Position numbers and translations under genes: made by a program. The notes beneath the pieces were generated by a model. That model was not told the origin of the DNA. It saw only the letters and a program-made list of their open reading frames with translations, and ran no database searches. From Mycolicibacter virginiensis (lineage in GTDB: Bacteria > Actinomycetota > Actinomycetes > Mycobacteriales > Mycobacteriaceae), in contig NZ_CP092430.2 in assembly GCF_022374935.2 (NCBI RefSeq), forward strand, positions 4,464,001 to 4,528,000: 64,000 nucleotides of DNA, written 5' to 3'. This document shows positions 29,900-37,754 of the stretch, in pieces. The stretch's first letter is position 1. Each line of letters starts with the position of its first letter.

Positions 29900-30109
29900 G
29901 GAGCCATCCTGCCGGGGACAACGCCAGGCACCGCTAGGTCTTGGCTATGCATCCGCTATGAGTCGGAGGTCCCGCGGAGCCCGACGGAGACCCTATAAAT
30001 AACGTCAGAAAGTCCAGGGAAAACCCTGTATCCCCACCACCCCTCGCGCTCCTAGCATCGCTCCCAGAACCAGCCATCAGGGCGGGGAGCAGCAGGGGAA
30101 GGCACAACA
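29900..30109. promoter_or_regulatory. Divergent promoter region before the repeat-rich secreted protein
   Basis: TAGCAT near 30053 is a possible -10 for the rightward gene; GGGGAAGG about 8 nt before the ATG at 30110 is its ribosome site. A locally AT-rich CCTATAAATAAC lies at about 29991-30002. No gene is visible. Confidence 0.4.
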
Positions 30110-30868
30110 ATGGGGAATCTGAAACGTGTGGGCTGCCTTAGCGTATTGGTGGCCGGGGTGGGCATCGGCGCCGCGCTGGCGGCCACGCCGGGGGTCGCTT
30201 TCGCCGGGACAAACGCGGTGGACGGCGGCGCGGGTGCACTGGGCGTCGCCGGGGCACTGGCGGCGACCATCGGCGATGCCGCCGCCACGGTAGGCACGGC
30301 AGCCGCGGTATCGCTGCCGACCCTTCCCGACGACTTCGGTAACTTCGCCATTTCGATCAGCGGTATGCCGCTGCTGAGCCTCGGCACCGCGTCCGCGAGC
30401 TCAAGCTTCGGGAACATCGCGATCGCCTACGGCGACTACTCAACCGCCAACGCCATGAGCGGCTTCTTCAACTACGCCACCGCCCAGGGCGACCACAGCG
30501 TGGCGGCAGTCGGAGACACCGGGTCGTTCAACTACGCCTCCGCAGTCGGCGATCACGCCAGCGCACTGGCGGCCTGGGGCAACGGCAACGTGGCTACCGC
30601 GACCGGCGACTACGCCGTCGCCAGTGCGGGCGCCTCGGTGGTGCCAGGCGTCTACGACAGCCACTTCAACACTGCCACCGCCGAAGGCTTGCACGCCATC
30701 GCATACGCCGGCTGGGACGGCAGCAGCAATAACGAGGCGAGCGCCATCGGCGATTACGTCCAGGACTACGCCCCGGATGGCGGCCCCTGGTCTGCCGACG
30801 CGGACGCCAACCTCCTCGGTGATGGCGGCACGGACTTCTGGGCAGACCTATGGAACCTGTTCAGCTGA
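30110..30868 (+). CDS. Secreted protein with YadA-head-like repeats
   Basis: This 252-residue protein has a signal peptide (about 1-32, ending AFAG) and a mature region of degenerate 14-16-residue repeats of the form xAxAxGDxSxAxA (IAIAYGDYSTANA, YATAQGDHSVAAV, YASAVGDHASALA, VATATGDYAVASA). This is the spacing of the left-handed beta-roll head repeats (Hep/Hag type) of trimeric adhesins, though no autotransporter anchor is present. In the uninterrupted chromosome its stop was directly convergent with the DUF4185 gene now split from it by the integrated element. Function unknown; a surface or secreted role is inferred. Confidence 0.72.
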   Translation: MGNLKRVGCLSVLVAGVGIGAALAATPGVAFAGTNAVDGGAGALGVAGALAATIGDAAATVGTAAAVSLPTLPDDFGNFAISISGMPLLSLGTASASSSFGNIAIAYGDYSTANAMSGFFNYATAQGDHSVAAVGDTGSFNYASAVGDHASALAAWGNGNVATATGDYAVASAGASVVPGVYDSHFNTATAEGLHAIAYAGWDGSSNNEASAIGDYVQDYAPDGGPWSADADANLLGDGGTDFWADLWNLFS

Positions 30869-30870
30869 CC

Positions 30871-30900
30871 GACCAGGGCTTGAACGGGTTCACCGCGAAC
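30871..30900. repeat. attL core
   Basis: This 30-bp copy of the attachment core is identical to 46606-46635. On its element side it continues into an inverted pair, GAACGGGTTC (30882-30891) and GAACCCGTTC (30897-30906) around ACCGC, the layout of core-type integrase sites. The flanking base on each side differs from the other copy, which sets the repeat limits. Confidence 0.93.
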
Positions 30901-30999
30901 CCGTTCCTGCGCGTTTGGCAACGTTGATACTGCTTGCAGTACACCATCCATGCAGCTCAGCGGCGTTGGTGGTGTTGGTGGCAAACGGGGTGCGCTGAA

Positions 31000-31025
31000 A
31001 CTACTGCGGACGCTCTGCGGACGGA
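31000..31025. repeat. Left integrase arm-type site pair (putative)
   Basis: Two CTGCGGACG words (31004-31012 and 31015-31023) are spaced 11 bp apart. The same 26-bp block, with one mismatch, recurs at 46561-46586 near the other end. Direct repeats one helical turn apart at both ends of the element fit arm-type binding sites for the integrase's N-terminal domain. Confidence 0.65.
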
Positions 31026-31060
31026 CGGGGGCGCGGGCTGAGCGTGGGCACGATGTGCGT

Positions 31061-31789
31061 ATGAGCGATCAACCTGACGAACGTGACGCGGTAGCAGGCC
31101 GCCAGGCCGATGCCTTTCTAGATGAAGGTGCCGGATCGTCCGAAAGCCAGTCCACCTATTCCGGTCCGGAAGAGGTGGGCCAGTCACTGAAGACGTACAG
31201 CTTGTCTGAGGTCGTGGCGTTGGTCCTTCCGGAGTTGAGCCACGGTGAACGTTGGCTCGCCGAGCGGCTCCGACGCGGCGAAATCCGCGGGTACAAGATC
31301 GGTCGGACTTGGCGGATGACCCATGGAGACGTTGAAGATCTCATCGCGCGCCACCGGAACTCGCCGCGGCCAACGCTTCTTCCCGCGGAGCCCGAGCGCT
31401 ATCCGGGCGGCCTAACCCGCCGTTCGTGGCTGTACCGCCAGCGATACGGGCTTGAGGGAAATCCCAACCTTCGAGGGCCGCGTCGCACCGCGCCGCCTGC
31501 CGAACCACCCCCGGCCGTTAAGCCCGTGCCGAGCGATTTCCGGTACGTCATTCCAGAACCAAAGGAGACTATCGAAGCGATGCCGCCACTGACTGAGACC
31601 CAGCAGCAACTCCTGCAGCGCGTAGAGCGCGAGGGAGCGGTGGCGGTGACCGGCCGCTTCCGCAAGACGGTTGAGGGCCTAGTCAGGCGGGGGCTCGTCA
31701 AATACGAGGTCGCTCACGTGCTAAGTGAGAGCGAGAAGGCGCCTGGCTACATCTACCGCTTTACTGTCCAGCGCATGACCGACAACTAA
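31061..31789 (+). CDS. DNA-binding protein of the element, excisionase-like helix-turn-helix
   Basis: This 242-residue protein contains a MerR/excisionase-type helix-turn-helix (SEVVALVLPELSHGERWLAE, then RRGEIRGYKIGRTWRMTHGDVEDLI; about residues 48-100), a basic Pro-rich middle, and a C-terminal winged-helix-like segment (LTETQQQLLQRVEREGAVAV, then RKTVEGLVRRGLVKYEV). The ATG at 31061 starts after the att arm region; longer upstream ORF is within the arm sites. It is the first gene inside attL and is followed by the tandem RNAs. A role in excision or in regulating the RNA/hydrolase cassette is inferred. Confidence 0.7.
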   Translation: MSDQPDERDAVAGRQADAFLDEGAGSSESQSTYSGPEEVGQSLKTYSLSEVVALVLPELSHGERWLAERLRRGEIRGYKIGRTWRMTHGDVEDLIARHRNSPRPTLLPAEPERYPGGLTRRSWLYRQRYGLEGNPNLRGPRRTAPPAEPPPAVKPVPSDFRYVIPEPKETIEAMPPLTETQQQLLQRVEREGAVAVTGRFRKTVEGLVRRGLVKYEVAHVLSESEKAPGYIYRFTVQRMTDN

Positions 31790-31839
31790 AAGTGCGGAGC
31801 GCCCAGCGTCAGCGTGACTTGCGGCGTAGCATTGTCGGC

Positions 31840-31909
31840 GCAGGGGGCACCACCTCGCCTTAGCCCTGAAATAACGGGCCGTCAGAACGGGCTTGCATGG
31901 GCCCCCTGC
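31840..31909 (+). ncRNA. Structured 70-nt RNA, copy 1
   Basis: TAGCAT at 31827-31832 is a -10 box whose predicted start site (7 nt downstream) is G31840, exactly the first base of a perfect closing stem GCAGGGGGC (31840-31848) / GCCCCCTGC (31901-31909). Inside, GCCC (31863-31866) pairs with GGGC (31876-31879) around the loop TGAAATAAC, followed by CGTCAGAA. An intermediate pairing GCCT/GGGC (31857-31860 with 31889-31892) is possible. The second copy at 31939-32008 has the same length, loop and plan with compensated stem changes. No ORF uses this DNA convincingly. Confidence 0.75.
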
Positions 31910-31938
31910 TTGCTCTTCAACGAGGTAGCATCGTCGGT

Positions 31939-32008
31939 GCAGAGGTTCCCTCCCGCTCCAGCCTTGAAATAACAGGCCGTCAGAAAGAGCGGGGAATGGG
32001 GCCTCTGC
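31939..32008 (+). ncRNA. Structured 70-nt RNA, copy 2
   Basis: TAGCAT at 31926-31931 again places the start at G31939, the first base of the stem GCAGAGG (31939-31945) / CCTCTGC (32002-32008). A 7-bp middle stem CCCGCTC (31952-31958) / GAGCGGG (31987-31993) and apical stem GCCT (31961-31964) / AGGC (31974-31977) enclose the same loop TGAAATAAC followed by CGTCAGAA. Compared with copy 1, the apical C-G has become T-A and the closing stem differs on both sides, so pairing is preserved. GC-rich hairpins at about 32020-32055 may end the transcript. Confidence 0.75.
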
Positions 32009-32127
32009 GTCACGTTCAGCCCCTATCGGGGGGCGGCCCCGCCCTAGCCGCCCTGCAAAAGAGCGTGCCGCCGCGTGTCGAAGGAAAGCGGCTACATACG
32101 CCACGGCTCCTGCTATCGTCCCCCGAC

Positions 32128-32964
32128 GTGACGGTCGCAGTGTTGGTCAAGGTATTCGACGGCATCGTTCTCGCCACGGACTCTGCCACGACCATCGAGC
32201 TTCCCGACGGGTCTGCGCAGGTGTACAACAACGCCGACAAGGTCTTTAACCTGCATCGGAAGCTTCCCATTGCAGCGATGACTTGGGGGCTGGGCCAAGT
32301 TGGGCCAGCCAGCGTGTCCACGGTCGCAAAAGACCTGCGGAAACGCCTTATGGGGAAGGCCGGGAGAAAGTACGAAGCGTGGAAGCTCGACAAGCATTCG
32401 TACGCCATCGAGGATGTCGCGAAGCGATTGGCTGAGATGTTCCACGAACTGCTGAGCGCCAACAGCGAGGAACTCCCTGACAACTGCCTGCTGGGAATGC
32501 TCGTCGCTGGATACTCGGCCAACGCCTCTCAGCCCGAAGCTTGGGTGCTGTACCTCGACGGCAAGGGCTCGAAGCCGAAACCTCTGCTGGTAGGTGGCCC
32601 GGAGGACAGTGGGTTCCTCGCGTACGCGCAACCACGCGCCGCTGATCGACTGTTCCGCGGATTCGATGAGCAGTTGGCGAGGGCCGTCAAGGCTGCGGTG
32701 CCCGACGATCATCATGCTGCGATCGACGCCGCGCTCAACGATCAGACCCTGAGCCCGGTAATACCTCCCATGCCGTTCCCCGACGCCATCGACTTCGCCA
32801 AGTACTTAGTCGAGGTCACGGCGGGTTTCTCGCACTTTCTACTGGGGCCAGATACAGTTGGTGGACCAATCGAAATTGCTGGAGTGAACCGGCATGAGGG
32901 CTTCAAGTGGATCGCGCGTAAGCACTACTACACGCCAGAACTAAATGTAGGGGTGAAACAATGA
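32128..32964 (+). CDS. Proteasome-fold (N-terminal Thr, Ntn) hydrolase
   Basis: Starting at GTG 32128 the 278-residue protein reads M-TVAVLVKVFDGIVLATDSA; Met removal would expose Thr1. Counting from it, Asp17 (in LATDSATT) and a lysine at 37 (NNADKVF) fall where the proteasome beta/HslV catalytic Thr1-Asp17-Lys33 set lies, followed by a Gly-rich AAMTWGLGQVG. The rest (helical DVAKRLAEMFHELL, then a beta-rich LLGMLVAGYSA segment) fits the same fold. TATCGT at 32114-32119, 8 nt upstream, suggests a leaderless message. A longer in-frame ORF from 31897 would translate the RNA copy and is rejected. The substrate is unknown; in this setting a defence or phage-control role is a guess. Confidence 0.72.
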   Translation: MTVAVLVKVFDGIVLATDSATTIELPDGSAQVYNNADKVFNLHRKLPIAAMTWGLGQVGPASVSTVAKDLRKRLMGKAGRKYEAWKLDKHSYAIEDVAKRLAEMFHELLSANSEELPDNCLLGMLVAGYSANASQPEAWVLYLDGKGSKPKPLLVGGPEDSGFLAYAQPRAADRLFRGFDEQLARAVKAAVPDDHHAAIDAALNDQTLSPVIPPMPFPDAIDFAKYLVEVTAGFSHFLLGPDTVGGPIEIAGVNRHEGFKWIARKHYYTPELNVGVKQ

Positions 32965-33131
32965 TCCATAACGCGAGCTCAACGCCTACAGGGCCAGGCA
33001 ACCATCGCAGAGAAGCCCCTGAACCTCAGGTCACTAGCTCAAGTGGGCAGATGCGATCCATGCGAGAGCCATATCGAGCCAGCCAGCCGGCCAGGGTGCA
33101 ACGTGAGCGTCCAGCGGGGTCGTCCCGGTAG
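32961..33131 (+). CDS. Small basic, disordered protein coupled to the hydrolase (candidate)
   Basis: A 56-codon ORF starts with an ATG overlapping the hydrolase stop (ATGA), the same coupling seen throughout this element. The product is Ser/Pro/Arg/Gln-rich with no hydrophobic core (begins MIHNASSTPTGPGNHRREAP), so it would be disordered. I do not recognise it. It could be a partner or substrate of the Ntn hydrolase, or a chance ORF. Confidence 0.4.
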   Translation: MIHNASSTPTGPGNHRREAPEPQVTSSSGQMRSMREPYRASQPARVQRERPAGSSR

Positions 33132-33167
33132 CAGTTAGCTAGCCCCTTCCCTAGATCAGTACGGCTC

Positions 33168-36100
33168 TCATCTGGGCTTTCCCGCCTTGTGCCACCCTGC
33201 GCTGAACGCCTTATTGATTTCGTGGCGTACAGCAGTTGGGTCCGCACCGTTGATCCCACCGTTGATCACAACGGCGGGGTCACTCGGCCCAGGCGCTGCC
33301 CCGGTCCCCAGGTGGGCCGTGTTCAGCTCTGTGGGTCCGGGATTCGGCGTTTTCAGCAGGTCCGCGATGCCGGGCATTTTGAGGTCCGGCAAGCCGAGCC
33401 CGCCGCCGCCGGAACCGTCACCTGATCCGGCGAACTGTTGGAACAGCCCACCAGCGAAATTCGCCGCCGCCATCAACGATTTCGCATTCGGGGTGTCGAA
33501 CGGGTTCATGAACAATGACCCATCCAAGCCGAGGGCTTGCAGTGCCCCCGACACCAACGATTGCCCCAGGTTCTCGCCCAGCTCCCCAGTGCCATTGCCA
33601 CGTCCACCAGCCGTGGCCTTCTCCTTGGCCGTAGCCAACTTGTCCTCAGCCTCAGCCTGACGCTGCTGCGCGTTCGTCAACGCCTCCTGCGCCTTGTCCC
33701 GCTTCTTCTCCGCCGCCGCAAGCTTCTTCGCCGACGCCCCCTGCGCCTTCAGCTCATCCAGTTCGGCGTTGGCAGTGTCCAAACGGGACTGCGCCGACCC
33801 CACCGACTGCCGTGCCTTCGTCACCCGATTCGACGCCGACACCACCTGCGAGCTGGCAGAGAAATTGCTTGCACCATTGGGGTCATCCCCACCCGCTAGA
33901 GCGATCCAGGCGCGTTGCGGGAACATCGACGCACCCGCCGCAGTCCCACCGAACTGCCCCCCACCGGACCGGCCACCCATTTCGATGTTGACGTTGCCAT
34001 TGAACGGGTCCACGATCGTCCCCGCAGTGTGCCCACCACCAGCACCGCCAGTTCGCCAACCGATCCAGTAGGCGGAGATGCCTTTCGGTGGGTCACCCAT
34101 CTGGAAGCCACGCGACAGTAGGGCCGCGGCTTCATCACCGGTCCCGAAGCGTCCTGTTCCTCCGGTGATGAAGTTCGCCAGCGTGGATTGCGCACCCGAG
34201 CAGTCGGTATCGAACGTGTCCCCCTCACCCTGACCCCACTTGTAGGGGCGACCGGCGATCCCGGACGCGAACTGCCGCAAGGATTCAGGGGTAATACCGC
34301 CGTCTTCGCGTGCGGTGAGCTGCATGCCGAACATGGCGGCGACTTCGGACAGGATCTGGGTGGATCGACCGCGCTTGCTGGTCGCGAGGGGAATGTAGGC
34401 CTCGCCGCCGGTTTCCTTCTCCGCGAAGATCGTCCCCGCTCCACGCCCGGCATACAGGCCGGCGTCTTCGGGTTTGATGATCCACTTCAACCCGTTGAAA
34501 CCACCGTCAGCCCTGGGAACAATCGCCCCGACCGAACGCGGAGCAGGCGGGGCATCCAGCGGAGCGGCGCCGAAAGCCTCACGCAGCGTATTGATCCGGA
34601 TCAGCTTGTTCTCCGGCTTCTTTAGCTCTTCAATGGCCTGCTTGGCGGCATCGACCCCGTCCAGCTTGACCAGGATCAGCTTCCCCTCCTTGATCTGCGC
34701 CTGGTAGTGCAGCCTCTCCAGCAGTTGTTCGACTTCCTTACCGAGGGGCGCGTCGACTGCGATGGTTTTGTCGTTGCCCTCACGGACCTGCACCCCCAGG
34801 GCGGACAGCAGGTCGAACACTTCTTTGCCGCCGGGCGCGTCGACCTTGATCGGGAGGTCGGTAGGTATCTGCCCGGACTGGATCAGTTTCGCGATGCCGC
34901 CGAGCCGATCACCGTAGGTGGCTAGGGTGCCGCCAAGGTCGTCGAAAGCGGCCTTGATGTGCGGTACGTCGGTCTGGAACCGCCGCGCCAGTTCCGCGAA
35001 GTTCTCCTCATTCTTGGCGATGACCGCGGCCATGTCGCCGCCGTTCTGGGAGACATCAACCGTCGCATCCACCAGGCGCTTCAAGGTGTCATTGAGCTCG
35101 ACACCATTGACCATCAGAGTGTTGACCTCACCGCCGGCTTTGAACAGCGCGTCGCCGACGCCACCCGCAGCATCAACAGGGGTCTGGCCTTGCTGTTGAA
35201 TCGCCGCGGAAGCGCGTGTATGCGCGGCCTCCGCGTCAGCCTTCGTGCGAGCTGGATTCAACGCGTCCAGGGCGGCCTTGAGCGCATTGGACTTGTCCGC
35301 CGCGGTGGCGGTGTCATCGGCCAGGGTGCGCATGGCCGAGGCCATCTCATACACCCCGGGTGCGGTGTTCGCAGCAACCTGCTGCTGAGCCATGAACTCA
35401 GTACGCGCCCGACGCAACGCATCAGCAGCGCCGCGGCCGCCAACACCAGCAGCTTCAAGCTGACCAACCATGGCATCAAAGCCAGCCTGCGAACCGTACG
35501 CGGCATCCGACAAGGACTGCTGGCCGAGCTTCAACGCATCGATGGCCTTCAGGGCATCCTTGGCGGCATCGGCCTCGGCTTTGATCTTGTCGGAGTAGCT
35601 GGCCGCCGGCCCGGAGAATGGGTTGATGCTGCGGTCAGAGTCCCTGAACTTGTCCAGGAAGGAGCCGGTCCGCTTCGCCGCGGCCTCCAGCTCCGTACTG
35701 ATTGACCGGATCCGCTCAACAGCGGCTGGTTTCACGGTGTCGTCGAATGCACCCCGTGATTTCTGCAATGCCTCGTTGAGTTCCACCTGGGCACGCCCGG
35801 TGTTACGGACCGCATCCTGGTAGGCCGCAAGGGACTGCGAGGACTTCTGATTCTGGGCGGAGATGTAGGCGAACGCGGCTCCGCCAGCCATCAACGCTAC
35901 GGAGAGTCCCCCACCTAGGGCGTTGATGACACCGGTGGTGGCCCCGCGCAGGGTGTTCATTGCTCCGCTGCCGCGCGCCGCCAATGTCGCCCATGCGGAC
36001 CCGGCTGTGCTGATCTGCTGGCCGGACATTGCCGCAAGGGACTGCTGCAGCCGCATCTGATCCCGGAAGCCGCGGAACACTCCGACTGTCTGCTGGCCAA

Positions 36101-37742
36101 GGTTCGTCACCGCACTGGACGCTGCGGTCGTCGCCGGTGCGATGCGCCCCAAGATCTCTGGGACGATCCGGAATCCGGCCCATGCCAGGGCTGCGGCCGT
36201 GACCAGCCCTTGATGGTTGCTCATCAGACCGGCGATTACCGTCAACGCCGGTGTGACCGTGTGCAGCACACCAGCAGCGGCCTGCAATGTCGTGACGAAC
36301 GCTTTCCAGGCGGCACCACCAACACTCGCCGCAGCCTTGCCCCCCGACTTCGCGATCTCACCCAGCGCTGGCCCCACAGACCGAAAACTGTCCACCAATC
36401 CGGCGAACGCGGCGCGCGCGTCCTGCACCGCGGGGTTGGCCGCCAACTTCTCCCAGGACTCACCGAGCCCGTCGATGCCCTCCGAGAGCTTGCTCATCAA
36501 CCGCTCGGCCGGGCCTTCCAACCGGTCGTAGACATCCAGCTTCAGCGATTCGAGACTGTTACTGACCCGCTCGATCGCGCCAGGCAATCCCCGGGTCTGC
36601 GCCTTAGCCATCCGGGCAGCAGCACCATCATCGAACGTCTTCGCCAAGTTCTTGTCGAAGTCGGCGACGTTGCCCAACATGGCGCCGCGCATCGCATCCG
36701 AGCCGAACAGAACGTTGGAGGCCGCCTGGAACTGCTCACTGCTCATGCGACGTTTGGCTTCGTCGAGCTGCCGGAACAATTCCCGGAACCCCACGAACTG
36801 CATATCGCCCGTGTCTTGCAGCTTGTACAACTCCAGGCCGAGCTCTTGGATCGCCGCCTGCGCAGGGTTGCCCTGATCGGTGATCGACTGCAACGTCGTT
36901 TTCAGCAGCGTGCCGGCATCAGAGCCCTTCACCCCCGCATTGGCGAGCATCATGATCGCCGCAGCAGTACCGTGAACGTCCTCCCCGAAGCCCTTTGCAA
37001 CACCAGAGACTTGCTGCATGGCCTGCGCGACGTCGGTGATGCCGGCCGATGAACCGATGTCGGCGTTGGCGAGAACATCAGCCACTTCGCGGGCTTTATC
37101 CGGCGCCATCTTGAACGCGTTCAAGATGTTGGACTGAATCTCCCCCGCGCGCTCGGCATCGACCTGCGCCGCAGTCGCCAACTGCAAGGTTCCACGGGAC
37201 GCGGCGATAGCCTGATCCGCCGACATACCCGCCTTGGCGAGCTCCGTCATGGCCTTGGCGGCATCCATGGTGGAGGTGCCAGCCAGGTCCACGTCATTGC
37301 CCAGAGCCCGTGCTGTCGCACGGAACCGGGCAAGGTCGGCCTCCGACGCCTCGGTGACACCGGCAAGGTTGTTCATGGTGCGGTCAAATCCCACACCGAC
37401 CGACATGACCTCTCTCAAGGCACCGGTGACGGCGGCAGCGCCCGCGGTCACCCCACCGGCAGCCATGAGACTCTTGGCTACCGAGGAGAATCGCGTCCCG
37501 AACGCGCGTCCTGCTGCGTCGCCCTGCGCACCGAATCGAGCACTGTCGATACGGGCTGCCAGAGAAAACCGCTCACCAAAAGTTCGGCCGGCCCGAGACC
37601 CTTGCGCGCCGAGCTTGTTGGCGTCAATCTTCGGGTTAAGGCGGGCACTGCGGTTGGCCTGCTCCATCACACGCGTGATGTCGCGCTGCATACCGGGAGC
37701 CCTGACCGCGAGGGTGACCCATGCGCTGGCTAGCTCTGGCAT
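33168..37742 (-). CDS. Phage tail tape-measure protein
   Basis: This 1,524-residue protein starts with AGGAGG 8 nt before its ATG. Residues ~100-330 are the tape-measure core of the phage-minor-tail type (GFDRTMNNLAGVTEASEADL, MTELAKAGMSADQAI, GVKGSDAGTLLKTTLQSI). Hydrophobic helices cover about 480-640. Around 1150-1260 there is an NlpC/P60-like cysteine peptidase segment (TDCSGAQ near 1180, GGGHTAGT His near 1236), as in mycobacteriophage tape measures, which cut peptidoglycan during infection. A coiled coil (about 1300-1375) and Gly-rich end follow. At about 1.5 angstrom per residue it would set a tail of roughly 230 nm. It is the only virion gene in the element. Confidence 0.93.
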   Translation of the reverse strand: MPELASAWVTLAVRAPGMQRDITRVMEQANRSARLNPKIDANKLGAQGSRAGRTFGERFSLAARIDSARFGAQGDAAGRAFGTRFSSVAKSLMAAGGVTAGAAAVTGALREVMSVGVGFDRTMNNLAGVTEASEADLARFRATARALGNDVDLAGTSTMDAAKAMTELAKAGMSADQAIAASRGTLQLATAAQVDAERAGEIQSNILNAFKMAPDKAREVADVLANADIGSSAGITDVAQAMQQVSGVAKGFGEDVHGTAAAIMMLANAGVKGSDAGTLLKTTLQSITDQGNPAQAAIQELGLELYKLQDTGDMQFVGFRELFRQLDEAKRRMSSEQFQAASNVLFGSDAMRGAMLGNVADFDKNLAKTFDDGAAARMAKAQTRGLPGAIERVSNSLESLKLDVYDRLEGPAERLMSKLSEGIDGLGESWEKLAANPAVQDARAAFAGLVDSFRSVGPALGEIAKSGGKAAASVGGAAWKAFVTTLQAAAGVLHTVTPALTVIAGLMSNHQGLVTAAALAWAGFRIVPEILGRIAPATTAASSAVTNLGQQTVGVFRGFRDQMRLQQSLAAMSGQQISTAGSAWATLAARGSGAMNTLRGATTGVINALGGGLSVALMAGGAAFAYISAQNQKSSQSLAAYQDAVRNTGRAQVELNEALQKSRGAFDDTVKPAAVERIRSISTELEAAAKRTGSFLDKFRDSDRSINPFSGPAASYSDKIKAEADAAKDALKAIDALKLGQQSLSDAAYGSQAGFDAMVGQLEAAGVGGRGAADALRRARTEFMAQQQVAANTAPGVYEMASAMRTLADDTATAADKSNALKAALDALNPARTKADAEAAHTRASAAIQQQGQTPVDAAGGVGDALFKAGGEVNTLMVNGVELNDTLKRLVDATVDVSQNGGDMAAVIAKNEENFAELARRFQTDVPHIKAAFDDLGGTLATYGDRLGGIAKLIQSGQIPTDLPIKVDAPGGKEVFDLLSALGVQVREGNDKTIAVDAPLGKEVEQLLERLHYQAQIKEGKLILVKLDGVDAAKQAIEELKKPENKLIRINTLREAFGAAPLDAPPAPRSVGAIVPRADGGFNGLKWIIKPEDAGLYAGRGAGTIFAEKETGGEAYIPLATSKRGRSTQILSEVAAMFGMQLTAREDGGITPESLRQFASGIAGRPYKWGQGEGDTFDTDCSGAQSTLANFITGGTGRFGTGDEAAALLSRGFQMGDPPKGISAYWIGWRTGGAGGGHTAGTIVDPFNGNVNIEMGGRSGGGQFGGTAAGASMFPQRAWIALAGGDDPNGASNFSASSQVVSASNRVTKARQSVGSAQSRLDTANAELDELKAQGASAKKLAAAEKKRDKAQEALTNAQQRQAEAEDKLATAKEKATAGGRGNGTGELGENLGQSLVSGALQALGLDGSLFMNPFDTPNAKSLMAAANFAGGLFQQFAGSGDGSGGGGLGLPDLKMPGIADLLKTPNPGPTELNTAHLGTGAAPGPSDPAVVINGGINGADPTAVRHEINKAFSAGWHKAGKPR

Positions 37743-37754
37743 TCGAAAGCCCTC

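Noticed and set aside
31840..32008. Retron or tRNA-like element
   Set aside because: No reverse transcriptase nearby and the folds lack tRNA features.
31897..32127. N-terminal extension of the Ntn hydrolase from ATG 31897
   Set aside because: It would translate the structured RNA region and bury Thr1; the GTG at 32128 explains the fold and a leaderless start.
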